Positions 17,187 to 26,961 are shown, counted from the first letter of the stretch. The stretch: 64,000 nt of DNA from Thiohalophilus sp046483665 (GCF_046483665.1 NZ_JAWOCR010000005.1:109352-173351); one strand, 5' to 3'. Notes: generated from the sequence alone by a model not told the origin. Numbers and translations are program-made.

Positions 17187-17262
17187 CTCTCGCAGAGCCG
17201 CAAAGCTCGCTGAGAATGAAATTGATAGTTTTCTTTGCGTCTTTGCGTCTTGGCGAGAGACA
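17187..17262. repeat. Octamer-arm hairpin element
   Basis: Left arm 17187-17219 (CTCTCGCAGAGCCGCAAAG ...) and right arm 17231-17262 (ending TTGGCGAGAGA) form an imperfect inverted repeat with only about 10 bp between arms. It lies between folA and thyA and is closely related to the element at 18460 on the other side of thyA, so thyA is bracketed by two copies. Confidence 0.75.
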
Positions 17263-17381
17263 AGCTGCCTCCTTCACCTTGACCGCCCTTCACGTAGGTC
17301 GCACTGGCGACAGCCTGTGTGACATTTCCTAACGACCGTCAATCCCATCCCGAGGTGTCAGGTAGCACTACGCGCAACCTG

Positions 17382-17430
17382 ACCTACGACTTACGATTTA
17401 TGACTGCCGACTGCTAACTGCCAACTTTTA
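17382..17430. repeat. Seven-unit heptamer array touching the thyA stop codon
   Basis: Seven consecutive 7-bp units, all beginning with A: ACCTACG, ACTTACG, ATTTATG, ACTGCCG, ACTGCTA, ACTGCCA, ACTTTTA. The array ends one base from the thyA stop codon at 17432. The units are degenerate in sequence but strict in period. The 17263-17381 interval before it holds no gene. Confidence 0.75.
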
Positions 17431-17431
17431 T

Positions 17432-18265
17432 TCAAATCGCCACCGGCGCTTTGATATGTGGATGATACTGGTAGTCGACCAGCTCAAAATCATCGAACCG
17501 AAAATCGAACAGGTTGTCGATAGCCGGATTGATCTTCATGCTCGGCAACGGATAGGGCTGACGGCTCAGCTGCTCGTCGGCCTGCTCGAGATGATTGAGA
17601 TAGAGATGGGCATCGCCCAGGGTATGGACAAAGTCACCCGGTTGCAGGTCGCAGACCTGGGCCACCATCATGGTCAACAAGGCATAGGAAGCAATATTGA
17701 ACGGCACGCCAAGAAAAATATCGGCACTGCGTTGATACAGCTGACAGGAAAGCTTGCCATCGGCCACATAGAACTGGAAAAACGCATGACAGGGCGCCAG
17801 GGCCATTTTATTGTTACGGGCATTTTCCTGCGGCGAAATGGACTCATCGGGTAGTTCCGCCACGTTCCAGGCACTAACGATGATACGGCGCGAATCAGGC
17901 TTGTTCCTGAGCTGCTCGAGCACCTGGCTGATCTGATCGATATGTCGCCCATCGGCAGTAGGCCAGGAGCGCCACTGGTGGCCGTAGATAGGCCCGAGGT
18001 TGCCATTTTCATCGGCCCACTCGTCCCAGATAGTTACCTTGTTATCGTGCAGATAACCTGTACTGGTATCACCGCGCAAAAACCACAGCAGCTCATGAAT
18101 GATAGAGCGCAAATGCAGCCGCTTGGTCGTCACCAGCGGGAAACCCTGCGCCAGGTCAAACCGCATCTGGTAGCCAAACACACTGAGAGTGCCGGTGCCG
18201 GTCCGATCATCCTTGCGTGTACCGTTGTCCCGGACATGCCGCATCAGCTCAAGATACTGTTTCAC
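17432..18265 (-). CDS. thyA: Thymidylate synthase
   Basis: 277 residues. Converts dUMP to dTMP with methylene-tetrahydrofolate as carbon donor and reductant. All signatures are present: 'DRTGTGTLSVFGYQMRFDL', 'LLWFLRGDTSTGYL', the catalytic 'ALAPCHAFFQFYV', 'CQLYQRSADIFLGVPFNIASYALL' and 'LGDAHLYLNH'. Length is slightly above the E. coli enzyme. folA lies downstream on the same strand. The 3' end abuts a heptamer array. Confidence 0.97.
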   Translation of the reverse strand: MKQYLELMRHVRDNGTRKDDRTGTGTLSVFGYQMRFDLAQGFPLVTTKRLHLRSIIHELLWFLRGDTSTGYLHDNKVTIWDEWADENGNLGPIYGHQWRSWPTADGRHIDQISQVLEQLRNKPDSRRIIVSAWNVAELPDESISPQENARNNKMALAPCHAFFQFYVADGKLSCQLYQRSADIFLGVPFNIASYALLTMMVAQVCDLQPGDFVHTLGDAHLYLNHLEQADEQLSRQPYPLPSMKINPAIDNLFDFRFDDFELVDYQYHPHIKAPVAI

Positions 18266-18459
18266 GTCGACGCCTCATTCACGGGTAGCTGCTCAAATGT
18301 TGATTTTAACACGCCTGCGAGTCCGGCTCTATTGCCACGTGGATAACAAAAACACATATACTCCCAAACCCATTATCAGTAACAGGGAGATAAAAGCCCA
18401 GGAAGAGGCAAGTCAGGGAGAGGGCACACAGTAGGACGTACTCTGCCCGGCTAATAATA

Positions 18460-18536
18460 CTCTCGCAGAGACGCCAAGCACGCTGAGAATGAACAATATC
18501 AGGTTTCTTTGCGCCACGGCGTCTCTGCGAGAGATA
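18460..18536. repeat. Octamer-arm hairpin element
   Basis: Arms 18460-18494 (CTCTCGCAGAGACGCCAAG ...) and 18504-18536 (ending GTCTCTGCGAGAGA) are inverted and near-perfect at their outer 15 bases. It sits in the 390-bp gap upstream of thyA and downstream of the secreted unknown. The rest of that gap (18266-18459, 18537-18656) contains no gene I can support. Confidence 0.75.
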
Positions 18537-18656
18537 AGCTTTTTCCTTCTACTGCACGTCAGATCAAACAGGCATCACCACCGGAAGACCAAACACGCAG
18601 ATCCTCCCTGAAAAACCAGGGAATCAATCGCAAGTTTAAATAAATCAGCCCGGAGT

Positions 18657-19595
18657 TTACCAGCTGTCGCCACCGGGCGGCCACTGCCCGCCAACAGCCT
18701 GGGTGAAGAATTCCTCATACACATAGGGCAGATCCATCAGCTGTCCAAAACTGTGCTTGCCGAACATTTTCAGATCGGGGAACATCACCGCCAGGCGAAA
18801 ATGGGGATGCAGGGAAATGACCTTGCTGCCATTGACCATAATCTCATATGGCAGATGGGCCGTGCGCCGTAATGACTGGTGATCGATCACTTCCATGACA
18901 TATTTGTCATTGAGGAATTTCTGTTTCTCCACATCGGCCTGCAGACTAAGTCCGTATACAACCTGCTGTTTGCCCGGCACTTTGAGTTTATAGGCCTGGC
19001 CAATACCGAAATCGTTGTTGGCCAGGCCTCGCTCGACCTCGCGCACCGCCCGGGCATGGCTGCCGTAATCGACAAACTCAAAAAAGCCGTAAAAATCTTC
19101 CAGACCAAAGGTATAATTATAGCTCGGCAGTTTATCTTCATCGATTCCGTCACCGCCAAAGTCCCGTTCAAAGCCGATCGCCTGGCCGAGACTGCGCTTC
19201 ACCTGCGTCAGACGGGAGCCCATATTGTAGGCCAGAGCGATATACTCGGGATTGTTGTAACTGACCTGAATCTGCCGGCCGCCCTGCTGATTGGCGACCT
19301 CGGTGACCGCCACTTTGATAACTGCGCCAAAACCACCGTAATCGCTCTGGCGGGCCGCATTTTTCAATCTTTCGCTGGTCACGGCAAAAATGTGCGCCCC
19401 GTCGTAAGGACGGTAAGTACCGAGTATCTCAAAACCACCGCGCTCGAGACGACTCTGGACATCACTCACCACACGTGACATTTCGCTATCGGCGATCCCG
19501 GCCAACGAAAAGGGCTTGAGCGCAGCTGCGCCGGCTGTGAGACTGAGACTCAGCATCAGCCCGATCAGCAGCGCACGTTGAATAAGTGCAGACAT
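18657..19595 (-). CDS. Secreted protein of unknown function
   Basis: 312 residues with a clear signal peptide (MSALIQRALLIGLMLSLSLTAGAAA), so probably periplasmic. The mature part is soluble, with 'MSRVVSDVQSRLERGGFEILGTYRPYDGAHIFAVTSERLKNAA' vaguely recalling DUF302-like proteins, then an aromatic-rich segment ('YNYTFGLEDFYGFFEFVDYG') and a tail ending GGQWPPGGDSW. I do not recognise the family. AGGGAG 7 bases before the ATG at 19595 fixes the start; a TTG at 19601 is less likely. It stands alone upstream of thyA. Confidence 0.7.
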   Translation of the reverse strand: MSALIQRALLIGLMLSLSLTAGAAALKPFSLAGIADSEMSRVVSDVQSRLERGGFEILGTYRPYDGAHIFAVTSERLKNAARQSDYGGFGAVIKVAVTEVANQQGGRQIQVSYNNPEYIALAYNMGSRLTQVKRSLGQAIGFERDFGGDGIDEDKLPSYNYTFGLEDFYGFFEFVDYGSHARAVREVERGLANNDFGIGQAYKLKVPGKQQVVYGLSLQADVEKQKFLNDKYVMEVIDHQSLRRTAHLPYEIMVNGSKVISLHPHFRLAVMFPDLKMFGKHSFGQLMDLPYVYEEFFTQAVGGQWPPGGDSW

Positions 19596-19669
19596 GGTCA
19601 ATCTCCCTGGTACAGTTGAAGGGGCAAAATCCGTTATCGGCTAAGCCCCGATTTTACTTAAATTTTCCT

Positions 19670-20470
19670 TTATTCCGCAGCTGTGCGGGAAGGCTGTCGA
19701 TAGGCCCACCATAGCAGGTACAGTCCGGCGAGAATCAGTGGCAGGGTCAATAACTGTCCCATGGTCAGCCAGCCCCACGCCAGATAGCCAATATGGGCAT
19801 CGGGGGTACGCACAAACTCGACGGCAAACCGGAATACACCATAGCCCAGGGCGAACATGCCGGACACGGCCCGTCGCGGCCGGGATCGGGCGGAGAACCA
19901 CCACAGGATCACGAACAGGACCAGACCTTCCAGGAAGGCTTCGTACAGCGGATTGGGATGGCGCGCCTGGGGCCCGGCCAGCGGGAAAACCATCCCCCAG
20001 GGCAAATCGGTTGGCCGTCCCCAGAGCTCCCCATTAATAAAGTTACCAATCCGCCCGGCTCCCAGCCCCAGCGGCACCAGGGGGGCGACAAAATCCAGCA
20101 CCGCAAAATAGGCCTTGTCATATTTTCGGCAGAACAGCCAGAGGGCCAGCATCACGCCCAGCAGGCCGCCGTGGAAGGACATCCCGCCTTCCTGGATCTG
20201 AAACAGCAACAACGGATCGTCCACAAACGCGCCGAAATTATAAAACAACACATAACCGATCCGTCCGCCGAGGATGACACCGAGCCCCCCGTAGAACAGC
20301 AGATCATCGACCTGTGCCGCGGTCCAGTTCGAGGTCGGTTGCCGGGCACGCAGGCGACCCAGCCACCAGGCGCCGACAAATCCGATCAGATACATCAGGC
20401 CATACCAGTGGACGGTCAAACCGAACAGTTCGAAAGCAACCGGATCGAAGTCTACACGCATTGATGACAT
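19670..20470 (-). CDS. lgt: Prolipoprotein diacylglyceryl transferase
   Basis: About 266 residues, multi-pass inner-membrane enzyme that adds diacylglycerol to the lipobox cysteine of prolipoproteins. Signature segments: 'VHWYGLMYLIGF', 'LGGRIGYVLFYN', 'GGMSFHGGLLGVMLAL' and the Lgt signature 'GAGRIGNFINGELWGRPT', plus 'RHPNPLYEA'. The ATG at 20470 abuts an AAGAG site; the ATG at 20461 (MRVDFDPVAF) has better spacing and may be the true start. The secreted unknown lies about 75 bp downstream. Confidence 0.95.
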   Translation of the reverse strand: MSSMRVDFDPVAFELFGLTVHWYGLMYLIGFVGAWWLGRLRARQPTSNWTAAQVDDLLFYGGLGVILGGRIGYVLFYNFGAFVDDPLLLFQIQEGGMSFHGGLLGVMLALWLFCRKYDKAYFAVLDFVAPLVPLGLGAGRIGNFINGELWGRPTDLPWGMVFPLAGPQARHPNPLYEAFLEGLVLFVILWWFSARSRPRRAVSGMFALGYGVFRFAVEFVRTPDAHIGYLAWGWLTMGQLLTLPLILAGLYLLWWAYRQPSRTAAE

Positions 20471-20488
20471 CTCTTTTTAAGCAGTTTC

Positions 20489-20522
20489 TAGTGACTAGCG
20501 GCTAGTGACTAGGATCTGGCGA
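20489..20522. repeat. TAGTGAC heptamer array behind the rlmI-like gene
   Basis: Units TAGTGAC, TAGCGGC, TAGTGAC, TAGGATC, then TGGCGA, ending at the stop codon of the gene at 20523. The same unit type followed by GATCTGG/AATCTGG occurs behind rpiA (54291-54322), showing it is a dispersed family. Confidence 0.75.
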
Positions 20523-21722
20523 TTACATGGCGAGTAATCGACAAAAATAGGCCTTGAGGTAATCAGTTTCGGGCATGGCAGCATGGACCGGATGATCGGG
20601 GCCCTGATGGCCCTGCTCGAGCACCTGGACTTCCTGTTCCAGCTTGTGGGCCGCGCGGCGAATATTATCCTGCAACTTCAGACGGCTCAGGTGATAGGAA
20701 CAGGAGGCCGAGATCAAGAGCCCGTCTTCATTTAACAGGCGCATGGCCAGCCGGTTGATTCGTCGATAAGCCAGCTCACCTTCTTTCATATCCTTGCGTC
20801 GCTTGATAAAGGCGGGGGGATCGAGCACCACGATATCAAAGTGTTCACCCTCTTCATGCAACTGGCGCAAAACTTCAAATGCATCGCCGGCCAGGGTTGT
20901 CAGTCCCTGCTCCTTGACGGCACGTCCATTGGCCTGCGCCACTTGCAGATACTCTGCGGAGCTGTCCACACAAACAACTTCACGGGCACCGGCGTGCAGC
21001 GCCTGTACACCCCAGGCTCCCACATACGAGAAGACGTCCAGTACCCGTTTCCCCGGCGCATAGGCCTGGCAGCGTAACCGGTTAAGGCGGTGATCAAAGT
21101 ACCAGCCGGTCTTCTGGCTTTGTGCCAGCGGCACCTGAAAGCGAACCTTGTTTTCAACCAGTTCGATCTGGCCCGGCAGCTCGCCCTTGACCACTTCAGT
21201 ATAACGTTCCAGGCCTTCCAGTTCGCGGCTGCTACTGTCGTTGCGTAAATAGATCACCGTCGGTTCAAGCAACGTGTCGAGCACGTCGAGAATCGTATCG
21301 CGCAGCACCTCCATTCCGACCGTGGTGATCTGTACCACCAGGATCGTATCGAAGCGATCCACCACCAGACCAGGCAGTCCATCGCTTTCGCCATAAACCA
21401 GCCGGTAATGGGGCGCGGCAAACAGCTCATGGCGAAACTTCAGAGCGCGCTCGAGTCGACGCCGAATCAGCTCCGCGTCCAGGGCGACAGCGTCCTGATG
21501 GCTGAACAGGCGGGCACAGATCAGGCTGTTGGGATTGACATAGGCGCAGCCAAGCACGTTACCGCGATAGTCTGCGATCTGCAGTTGCTCGCCCGGTGCC
21601 AGCTCTGTCAGCGGGGTCGTTTTGACATCGACTTCGTTACTATAGACCCACAGGTGACCGGTCTTGAGGCGCCGTTCTTCGCGTTTTTTCAGGCGAAGTT
21701 GACGGGGGGTGGCTTCTGTCAC
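20523..21722 (-). CDS. rlmI: Class I SAM-dependent rRNA methyltransferase (RlmI-like)
   Basis: 399 residues. N-terminal PUA domain (residues ~1-80, 'RLKTGHLWVYSNEVD'), an RNA-binding middle domain ('YGESDGLPGLVVDRFD') and a Rossmann methyltransferase ('FDHRLNRL', 'VLDVFSYVGAWGVQALHAGAREVVCVDSS', 'FDIVVLDPPAFIKRRKDM'). This matches the RlmI/RlmK family making m5C1962 in 23S rRNA in E. coli; the exact target here is inferred. It is divergent from the YyaL gene. Confidence 0.85.
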   Translation of the reverse strand: MTEATPRQLRLKKREERRLKTGHLWVYSNEVDVKTTPLTELAPGEQLQIADYRGNVLGCAYVNPNSLICARLFSHQDAVALDAELIRRRLERALKFRHELFAAPHYRLVYGESDGLPGLVVDRFDTILVVQITTVGMEVLRDTILDVLDTLLEPTVIYLRNDSSSRELEGLERYTEVVKGELPGQIELVENKVRFQVPLAQSQKTGWYFDHRLNRLRCQAYAPGKRVLDVFSYVGAWGVQALHAGAREVVCVDSSAEYLQVAQANGRAVKEQGLTTLAGDAFEVLRQLHEEGEHFDIVVLDPPAFIKRRKDMKEGELAYRRINRLAMRLLNEDGLLISASCSYHLSRLKLQDNIRRAAHKLEQEVQVLEQGHQGPDHPVHAAMPETDYLKAYFCRLLAM

Positions 21723-21857
21723 GATTGGCTCATATCCTCGGGAAACAGGTGCCTAACCTACAGAATATGTGGTGCTTTGCGCAAGAGCGACAATGCCATC
21801 GCTTTACGGTATAGTCGAGTTTTGTGGTCAGGAATTAACCGCGCCGCGAGGAGTTTC

Positions 21858-23942
21858 ATGAGTCGCACCAATCGACTGGCCGACGCAACCAGCCCCTATC
21901 TACAGCAACATGCCCATAATCCGGTTGAATGGTATCCGTGGGGCCCCGAAGCCCTGGACATTGCGCGCAAACAGAACAAGCCGATCCTGCTGTCCATCGG
22001 CTACTCCGCCTGTCACTGGTGCCATGTCATGGCACATGAATCGTTCGAAGATCCGGAGGTCGCCCGGGTGATGAATGAGCTGTATGTGAACATCAAGGTG
22101 GATCGCGAGGAACGCCCGGACCTGGACAAGATCTACCAGATGGCTTTCCAGCTGCTCAATCAGCGCGGCGGCGGCTGGCCATTGAACGTGGTGCTGACAC
22201 CCGACGATCACACACCTTTTTTTGCCGGCACCTATTTCCCCAAACAGGCCAGACACGGTCTGCCACCGTTCACCGAGGTGCTGCAGAAAGTCGAAGCGTT
22301 TTTTCGCGAACATGAAACCGAGATCCGCCAGCAAAACCAGGCCCTGCAGGATGCAATGCAACAGCTGCAGACAAGTGGCGGCACCGGCAGCGGGCAACTC
22401 GACAGCGCTCCGCTGGATGCCGCCCGTCATCAGCTGGCGCAAAACTACGACAGTATCTGTGGCGGTTTTGGTCAGGCACCCAAGTTTCCGCACCCCTCCA
22501 ATCTGGAGCGACTGCTGCATCACTGGTTCTCCACCAGGTGCAACGGCAGGCCCGATCAACCGGCGCGCGACATGTTACGCCTGACCCTGCACGGCATGGG
22601 CAGCGGCGGACTGTACGATCAACTCGGGGGCGGCTTCTACCGTTATTCGGTGGACGAGAAATGGATGATTCCCCACTTCGAGAAAATGCTTTATGACAAC
22701 GGCCCGTTGCTACAACTGTATAGCGAGGCCTGGCGGACGCTGGGCGATTCCGCCTTCCGACGCATTGCGCTGGAAACCGGCGAGTGGGTCATGCGTGAAA
22801 TGCAGTCGCCCGAAGGCGGCTACTATTCAACCCTGGATGCCGACAGCGAGGGCCAGGAAGGCAGGTTTTATGTCTGGACGCCGGCACAGCTCCAGGCCTT
22901 GCTCAGTGAAGACGAATACGCGGTTGCCGCCCCCCATTATGGTCTGGATCGCAGCGCCAATTTCGAAGGCCACTGGCATCTGCATGTATTCAGCGATCTG
23001 GAAACCATCGCCGAACGTTTGTCCATTTCCATCGAGGCGGCACAACAGCATTTGCAATCAGCCCGCCTCAAACTGTTCGCCGCGCGGGAACAGCGTGTGC
23101 GACCCGCTCGCGATAAAAAGATCCTTGGTGGCTGGAACGGCCTGATGATCAAGGGCATGGCCAGTGCCGGCCGGCATCTGGCTCGTCAGGACTTTATCGA
23201 ATCGGCGCAACGCGCCGTCGATTTTATCCATACCACGCTGTATCGCGATCAGCACTTGCTGGCGACCTACAAGGATGGCAAGGCCCGCCTGATGGCGTAT
23301 CTGGATGACTATGCCTTTATGATCGATGGTTTGCTGGAACTGCTGCAGGCCAGCTGGCGCGATCAGGATCTGGCCTTCGCCCGCCAGCTGGCCGATACCC
23401 TGCTCGACCATTTTGAAGACCGGGAACAGGGCGGCTTCTATTTCACCGCCGACGATCATGAGCCACTATTCCACCGACCCAAGCCGACCCTGGATGAGTC
23501 GACACCCGCCGGCAACGGTGTCGCCGCCAGAGCGTTGCAGCGTCTGGGGCACCTGATTGGCGAGCCCCGTTATCTCGAGGCGGCTGAACGCACACTCAGG
23601 ATGAGCTGGTCCGGCATCAATCAGATCCCCTATGCCCATTGCGCGCTGCTACTGGCGCTGGAGGAGTATCTCAACCCGCCGCAGCAGATTGTTCTGCGCG
23701 GCAATCCCACATCGATGCAACCCTGGATTGAACGCTGTAACCAGACCTATAGCCCGGCACGGCTCTGCTACGCCATCCCCGCCGATGCCCGCGAACTGCC
23801 GGGCCTGCTGGCCGAACGTCCCGTCGGGAAGACCGGTGTCATCGCCTACCCCTGCTCCGGTATGCGTTGCCAGTCGCCGGTTACCCGCCTGGACGAGCTG
23901 ACGCCATTACTGCAAGAACAGGCGCTTTCCGGGCCGGTATAA
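21858..23942 (+). CDS. YyaL/SSP411 thioredoxin-domain protein (DUF255)
   Basis: 694 residues. An N-terminal thioredoxin-like domain carries the CxxC-type motif 'SIGYSACHWCHVMAHESFEDPEVA'; an alpha/alpha-barrel glycosidase-like region follows ('GMGSGGLYDQLGGGFYRYSVDEKWMIPHFEKMLYDN', 'DADSEGQEGRFYVW', 'KILGGWNGLMIKG'). Family-typical length. The physiological reaction is unknown. The frame is open far upstream, but GAGGAG 4 bases before the ATG at 21858 and the conserved N-terminus (SRTNRLADATSPYLQQHAHNPV) fix the start. Confidence 0.92.
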   Translation: MSRTNRLADATSPYLQQHAHNPVEWYPWGPEALDIARKQNKPILLSIGYSACHWCHVMAHESFEDPEVARVMNELYVNIKVDREERPDLDKIYQMAFQLLNQRGGGWPLNVVLTPDDHTPFFAGTYFPKQARHGLPPFTEVLQKVEAFFREHETEIRQQNQALQDAMQQLQTSGGTGSGQLDSAPLDAARHQLAQNYDSICGGFGQAPKFPHPSNLERLLHHWFSTRCNGRPDQPARDMLRLTLHGMGSGGLYDQLGGGFYRYSVDEKWMIPHFEKMLYDNGPLLQLYSEAWRTLGDSAFRRIALETGEWVMREMQSPEGGYYSTLDADSEGQEGRFYVWTPAQLQALLSEDEYAVAAPHYGLDRSANFEGHWHLHVFSDLETIAERLSISIEAAQQHLQSARLKLFAAREQRVRPARDKKILGGWNGLMIKGMASAGRHLARQDFIESAQRAVDFIHTTLYRDQHLLATYKDGKARLMAYLDDYAFMIDGLLELLQASWRDQDLAFARQLADTLLDHFEDREQGGFYFTADDHEPLFHRPKPTLDESTPAGNGVAARALQRLGHLIGEPRYLEAAERTLRMSWSGINQIPYAHCALLLALEEYLNPPQQIVLRGNPTSMQPWIERCNQTYSPARLCYAIPADARELPGLLAERPVGKTGVIAYPCSGMRCQSPVTRLDELTPLLQEQALSGPV

Positions 23943-24068
23943 CCCACCAGAACAGTAAATGCCTGCTCCTGTTGTGTGTAAATTCCGGTAAATAGATTCC
24001 CTCTATTTTGCCGGAATGATAAAGTCGATAGTGATACTAACGACATGATATGGATGGGAAGGAGCGAT

Positions 24069-24689
24069 ATGGCTAACAACACAAAAAACCATGTCCGGGC
24101 CAATGGCCGACAGATTTTTCTGCAGCAATTTCTCAAGCATCCCCTGCAGGTGGGTTCCATCATTCCCAGCTCCCGTTTTCTGGAGCGCCGCATTATCGAG
24201 GCCGCCGGAGCCGATTCGGCCAGGGTCATCGTTGAACTGGGGCCCGGCACCGGGGGTACGACACATGCCTTGTTGAATGCCATGCCCTCCGATGCCCGTC
24301 TGCTCAGCATCGAACTGAATAACTTCTTTCACAATGTGATCAGCCAGATTAATGATGATCGACTTATTCCCCACCTGGGCAGCGCCTGTGATATCCATGC
24401 CATCCTGGCCGAATACGATCTTGGTGCACCCGATGCGGTCATCTCAGGTATTCCCTTTTCCACTATGAGTCGCGATATGGGTACCCGGATTATCGAGTCG
24501 GTCTCGTCCGTGCTGGCTCCCCGGGGACGCTTCGTGGCGTATCAGACCCGCGACAGGGTGGCGACATTATGCCGACCGATCATGGGCTCGGAGCAGGCTG
24601 AAATGGAATTCTTCAATATTCCACCGACGCGGATTTACCAGTGGCAGAAAAAAGTCAATGGTCACATTCACCCGTCACAGGCCGTGTAA
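24069..24689 (+). CDS. Phospholipid N-methyltransferase-like protein (PmtA type)
   Basis: 206 residues. 'FLQQFLKHPLQVGSIIPSSRFLERRII', SAM motif 'VIVELGPGTGGTTHALL' and 'AVISGIPFSTMS' are typical of bacterial phosphatidylethanolamine N-methyltransferases and relatives. Whether it makes phosphatidylcholine is not shown by the sequence. AAGGAG 4 bases before the ATG at 24069 defines the start over an upstream ATG at 24045. Transcribed like the neighbouring YyaL and DUF429 genes but with independent spacing. Confidence 0.75.
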   Translation: MANNTKNHVRANGRQIFLQQFLKHPLQVGSIIPSSRFLERRIIEAAGADSARVIVELGPGTGGTTHALLNAMPSDARLLSIELNNFFHNVISQINDDRLIPHLGSACDIHAILAEYDLGAPDAVISGIPFSTMSRDMGTRIIESVSSVLAPRGRFVAYQTRDRVATLCRPIMGSEQAEMEFFNIPPTRIYQWQKKVNGHIHPSQAV

Positions 24690-24748
24690 GTTGCTTTGAA
24701 GCCGGCCTGCCACAAGCGGCGCGTTGTTACACTTCAAGAATCAGGATA

Positions 24749-25462
24749 GTGACACAGGTACTGGGCATCGATGGCTGCCGCGCCGGCTGGTTCGCCATCG
24801 TCAATCAGGACGGACACTGGTCGTATACCCTTGCCCCGTCAATCGACATCCTGCTGGGCGATCACGCTGAAGCCGAACGGATTTTCATCGATATTCCCCT
24901 CGGCCTGGCCGATGATCAGACGCGCGAGTGCGACCAGCTGGCCCGGCGTCTGCTCAGCCCCTATCGCCATAGCAGCGTGTTTTCCACGCCGGTTCGCGAG
25001 GCAGTCTATGCCGGGAATTACGCCCAGGCCTGCCAGATCAACGCGCAACAGACGGCTCGCAGGATCACGCGCCAGACCTGGAATATCTGTCCCAAAATCC
25101 GCGAGGTGGATAGCTGGTTGCACCAAACCCCTGAAGCACAGTCCCGCGTTTATGAATCCCACCCGGAAGTGGCGTTTTATGCCCTGAACAGGGCGCGTCC
25201 GCTGGAAACGCGCAAAAAATCTCCCGAAGGGCGGGAGCAACGCCTGACATTACTCACACAAGCCATGGGCAACGCGCCCCGGCTGTACGATCAGGCAGTT
25301 CACCAGTATCCTCGAACACAGTTGCAGACGGATGATATTCTTGATGCGATGGTCCTGGCGGTAATGGCCAGCTGCAGGGAAACCGATCACAGCTACCTGC
25401 CACAGTCAGCACCGCTAGATCGCTACGGCATTCCGATGCGGATTGTTTATGCCAGACAATAG
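24749..25462 (+). CDS. DUF429 domain protein (predicted RNase H-fold nuclease)
   Basis: 237 residues. 'VLGIDGCRAGWFAIV' and 'IFIDIPLGLAD' place acidic residues as in the DUF429 family, which is predicted to have an RNase H-like nuclease fold; 'PVREAVYAG', 'ICPKIREVD' and 'ESHPEVAFYALN' are further family landmarks. No ATG fits; GTG at 24749 is chosen because it opens directly onto the first beta strand, although the AGGA site is too close. Function unknown. Confidence 0.75.
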   Translation: MTQVLGIDGCRAGWFAIVNQDGHWSYTLAPSIDILLGDHAEAERIFIDIPLGLADDQTRECDQLARRLLSPYRHSSVFSTPVREAVYAGNYAQACQINAQQTARRITRQTWNICPKIREVDSWLHQTPEAQSRVYESHPEVAFYALNRARPLETRKKSPEGREQRLTLLTQAMGNAPRLYDQAVHQYPRTQLQTDDILDAMVLAVMASCRETDHSYLPQSAPLDRYGIPMRIVYARQ

Positions 25463-25647
25463 GCCGCCTGAGCAAACAATATTTCAAGCACTCAGGGAAG
25501 CATGAGGTGTTGCCGCCCCATCCATCTCCACCGAACCGATAACGTATTCACGACTACCCCGGAAGGGCGACAAGACCGATAAACAGCAAATTCCCGGGTA
25601 TCCAGAATGCCTGCTTTTCAGCAATACATCCGGCGAAAAGCCCAGGC

Positions 25648-25884
25648 TCAGCCCTTGATCATTTTAAAGAGCTCGTCTTTAAGCTGGAGACGACGCATCT
25701 TCAGTTCTTCGGTATATTCATCGGACGGCGTTTCATTACCCTCTTCAATCCGACGGACCTCATGTTCGATTTCATGATACTCATCGAACAATTTTGCAAA
25801 ATGGCGGTCATTCATCTTCAGTTCGTGAATACGCTCCTTATGTTCAGGAAACTCATGGATTAAATCATGTTTTTCACCCAGCAT
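25648..25884 (-). CDS. Small YdcH/DUF465 coiled-coil protein
   Basis: 78 residues, highly charged and helical: 'HDLIHEFPEHKERIHELKMNDRHFAKLFDEYHEIEHEVRRIEEG' followed by 'LKMRRLQLKDELFKMIKG', which is the DUF465/YdcH pattern. AAGGAG 6-7 bases before the ATG at 25884 is convincing, so the longer open frame is rejected. Function unknown. The 25463-25647 gap on its 3' side shows nothing recognisable. Confidence 0.85.
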   Translation of the reverse strand: MLGEKHDLIHEFPEHKERIHELKMNDRHFAKLFDEYHEIEHEVRRIEEGNETPSDEYTEELKMRRLQLKDELFKMIKG

Positions 25885-26037
25885 AGGATTCTCCTTTATA
25901 AAATAGTGATGAACAGGCCGGCCCGGATCGAGAGTTATTCGCAACAGGGATAGCCGACAGCATAATATATACAACCATAAATAATAATTTATAATAACAG
26001 AATAAGCTCTGTCAGACATTGAGCCGGATCAGATAAC

Positions 26038-26961
26038 TTAGAAATAACTGGCACTGATGTCCTGATGCAGCTTTGCCAGCCCCAGCTGAAGAGTATCGAC
26101 AAAACCATGCAACTCTTGCTGTAACAGCTTTTCAGGCTTGACGGAAAGGACTTTTTTCTGCAGGCCGTTCAGGGTCTTGAGTGGCTTGTCGTTATGTGGC
26201 AGATGCTGCAGACAGCTTTCTACCTCGCAGAGCGTATGATAAAACGCCCGCGGGAAACGACGTTCCTGTAATAAAAAGCGCAACACATCCGGCCGACGTA
26301 CCCGGATGCGCATTTCACGCCGGTACATCTGATAGGCGGTCAGGGATTTGAGTACGCTCACCCACTGAATATTCTCGAACGGGCTGAGGTCCTCGCTCAT
26401 TTCCGGCAACAGAGAGGCAGAACGCACATCAACGATACGCGTAGTCATGTCGGCTCGTTCCAGATTGCGGCCCATGCGCAGAAAATCATAACCTTCATCA
26501 TGGGTCATAGTCCCGGCCAGCATGCCGGTCACGGTCTGGGCACCGAGTATAATTTGCCGCAGAAAATCATCGCGCTTGCGCCTTCCCAGGCTACTACTGG
26601 CCAGTTCACGGGCCTGAATATAGTTGTGGTTGATTTGTTCCCAGGCTTCGCGAGGGATGATATCGCGGATAGTTCTGGCATTTTCACGCGCCTGACGCAG
26701 GGAATTGATAATCGAACCGGGGTTAGCCTGTTCGCTGACCATAAAGCGGACTACCTGGCGCTCATCCGCCGCATCGTGGCGCTGATAGAAGAGTTCATGA
26801 TTACCCAGAATATCGATGATCGGTTCCCAGCCGAGACGCACCCGTTTGGGCAAATCCAGTAAAAGGTGGCTATTTACATTGATCAGCCGCGCAATATCTT
26901 CAGCTCGTTCAATATAACGGGCAGCCCAGTAAATGTTGTTAGCGACACGTGAAAGCATCAT
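26038..26961 (-). CDS. Alpha-E domain protein of the Anbu-associated cluster
   Basis: 307 residues, all-helical. 'MLSRVANNIYWAARYIERAEDIARLINVNSHLLLDLP' and 'GMLAGTMTHDEGYDFLRMGRNLERADMTTRIVDVR' are the alpha-E (DUF403) hallmarks. These proteins are nearly always paired with a circularly permuted ATP-grasp protein and are predicted to take part in a peptide-ligation or modification pathway alongside the Anbu peptidase. Its ATG overlaps the ATP-grasp stop codon (ATGA), so the two are coupled. Confidence 0.88.
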   Translation of the reverse strand: MMLSRVANNIYWAARYIERAEDIARLINVNSHLLLDLPKRVRLGWEPIIDILGNHELFYQRHDAADERQVVRFMVSEQANPGSIINSLRQARENARTIRDIIPREAWEQINHNYIQARELASSSLGRRKRDDFLRQIILGAQTVTGMLAGTMTHDEGYDFLRMGRNLERADMTTRIVDVRSASLLPEMSEDLSPFENIQWVSVLKSLTAYQMYRREMRIRVRRPDVLRFLLQERRFPRAFYHTLCEVESCLQHLPHNDKPLKTLNGLQKKVLSVKPEKLLQQELHGFVDTLQLGLAKLHQDISASYF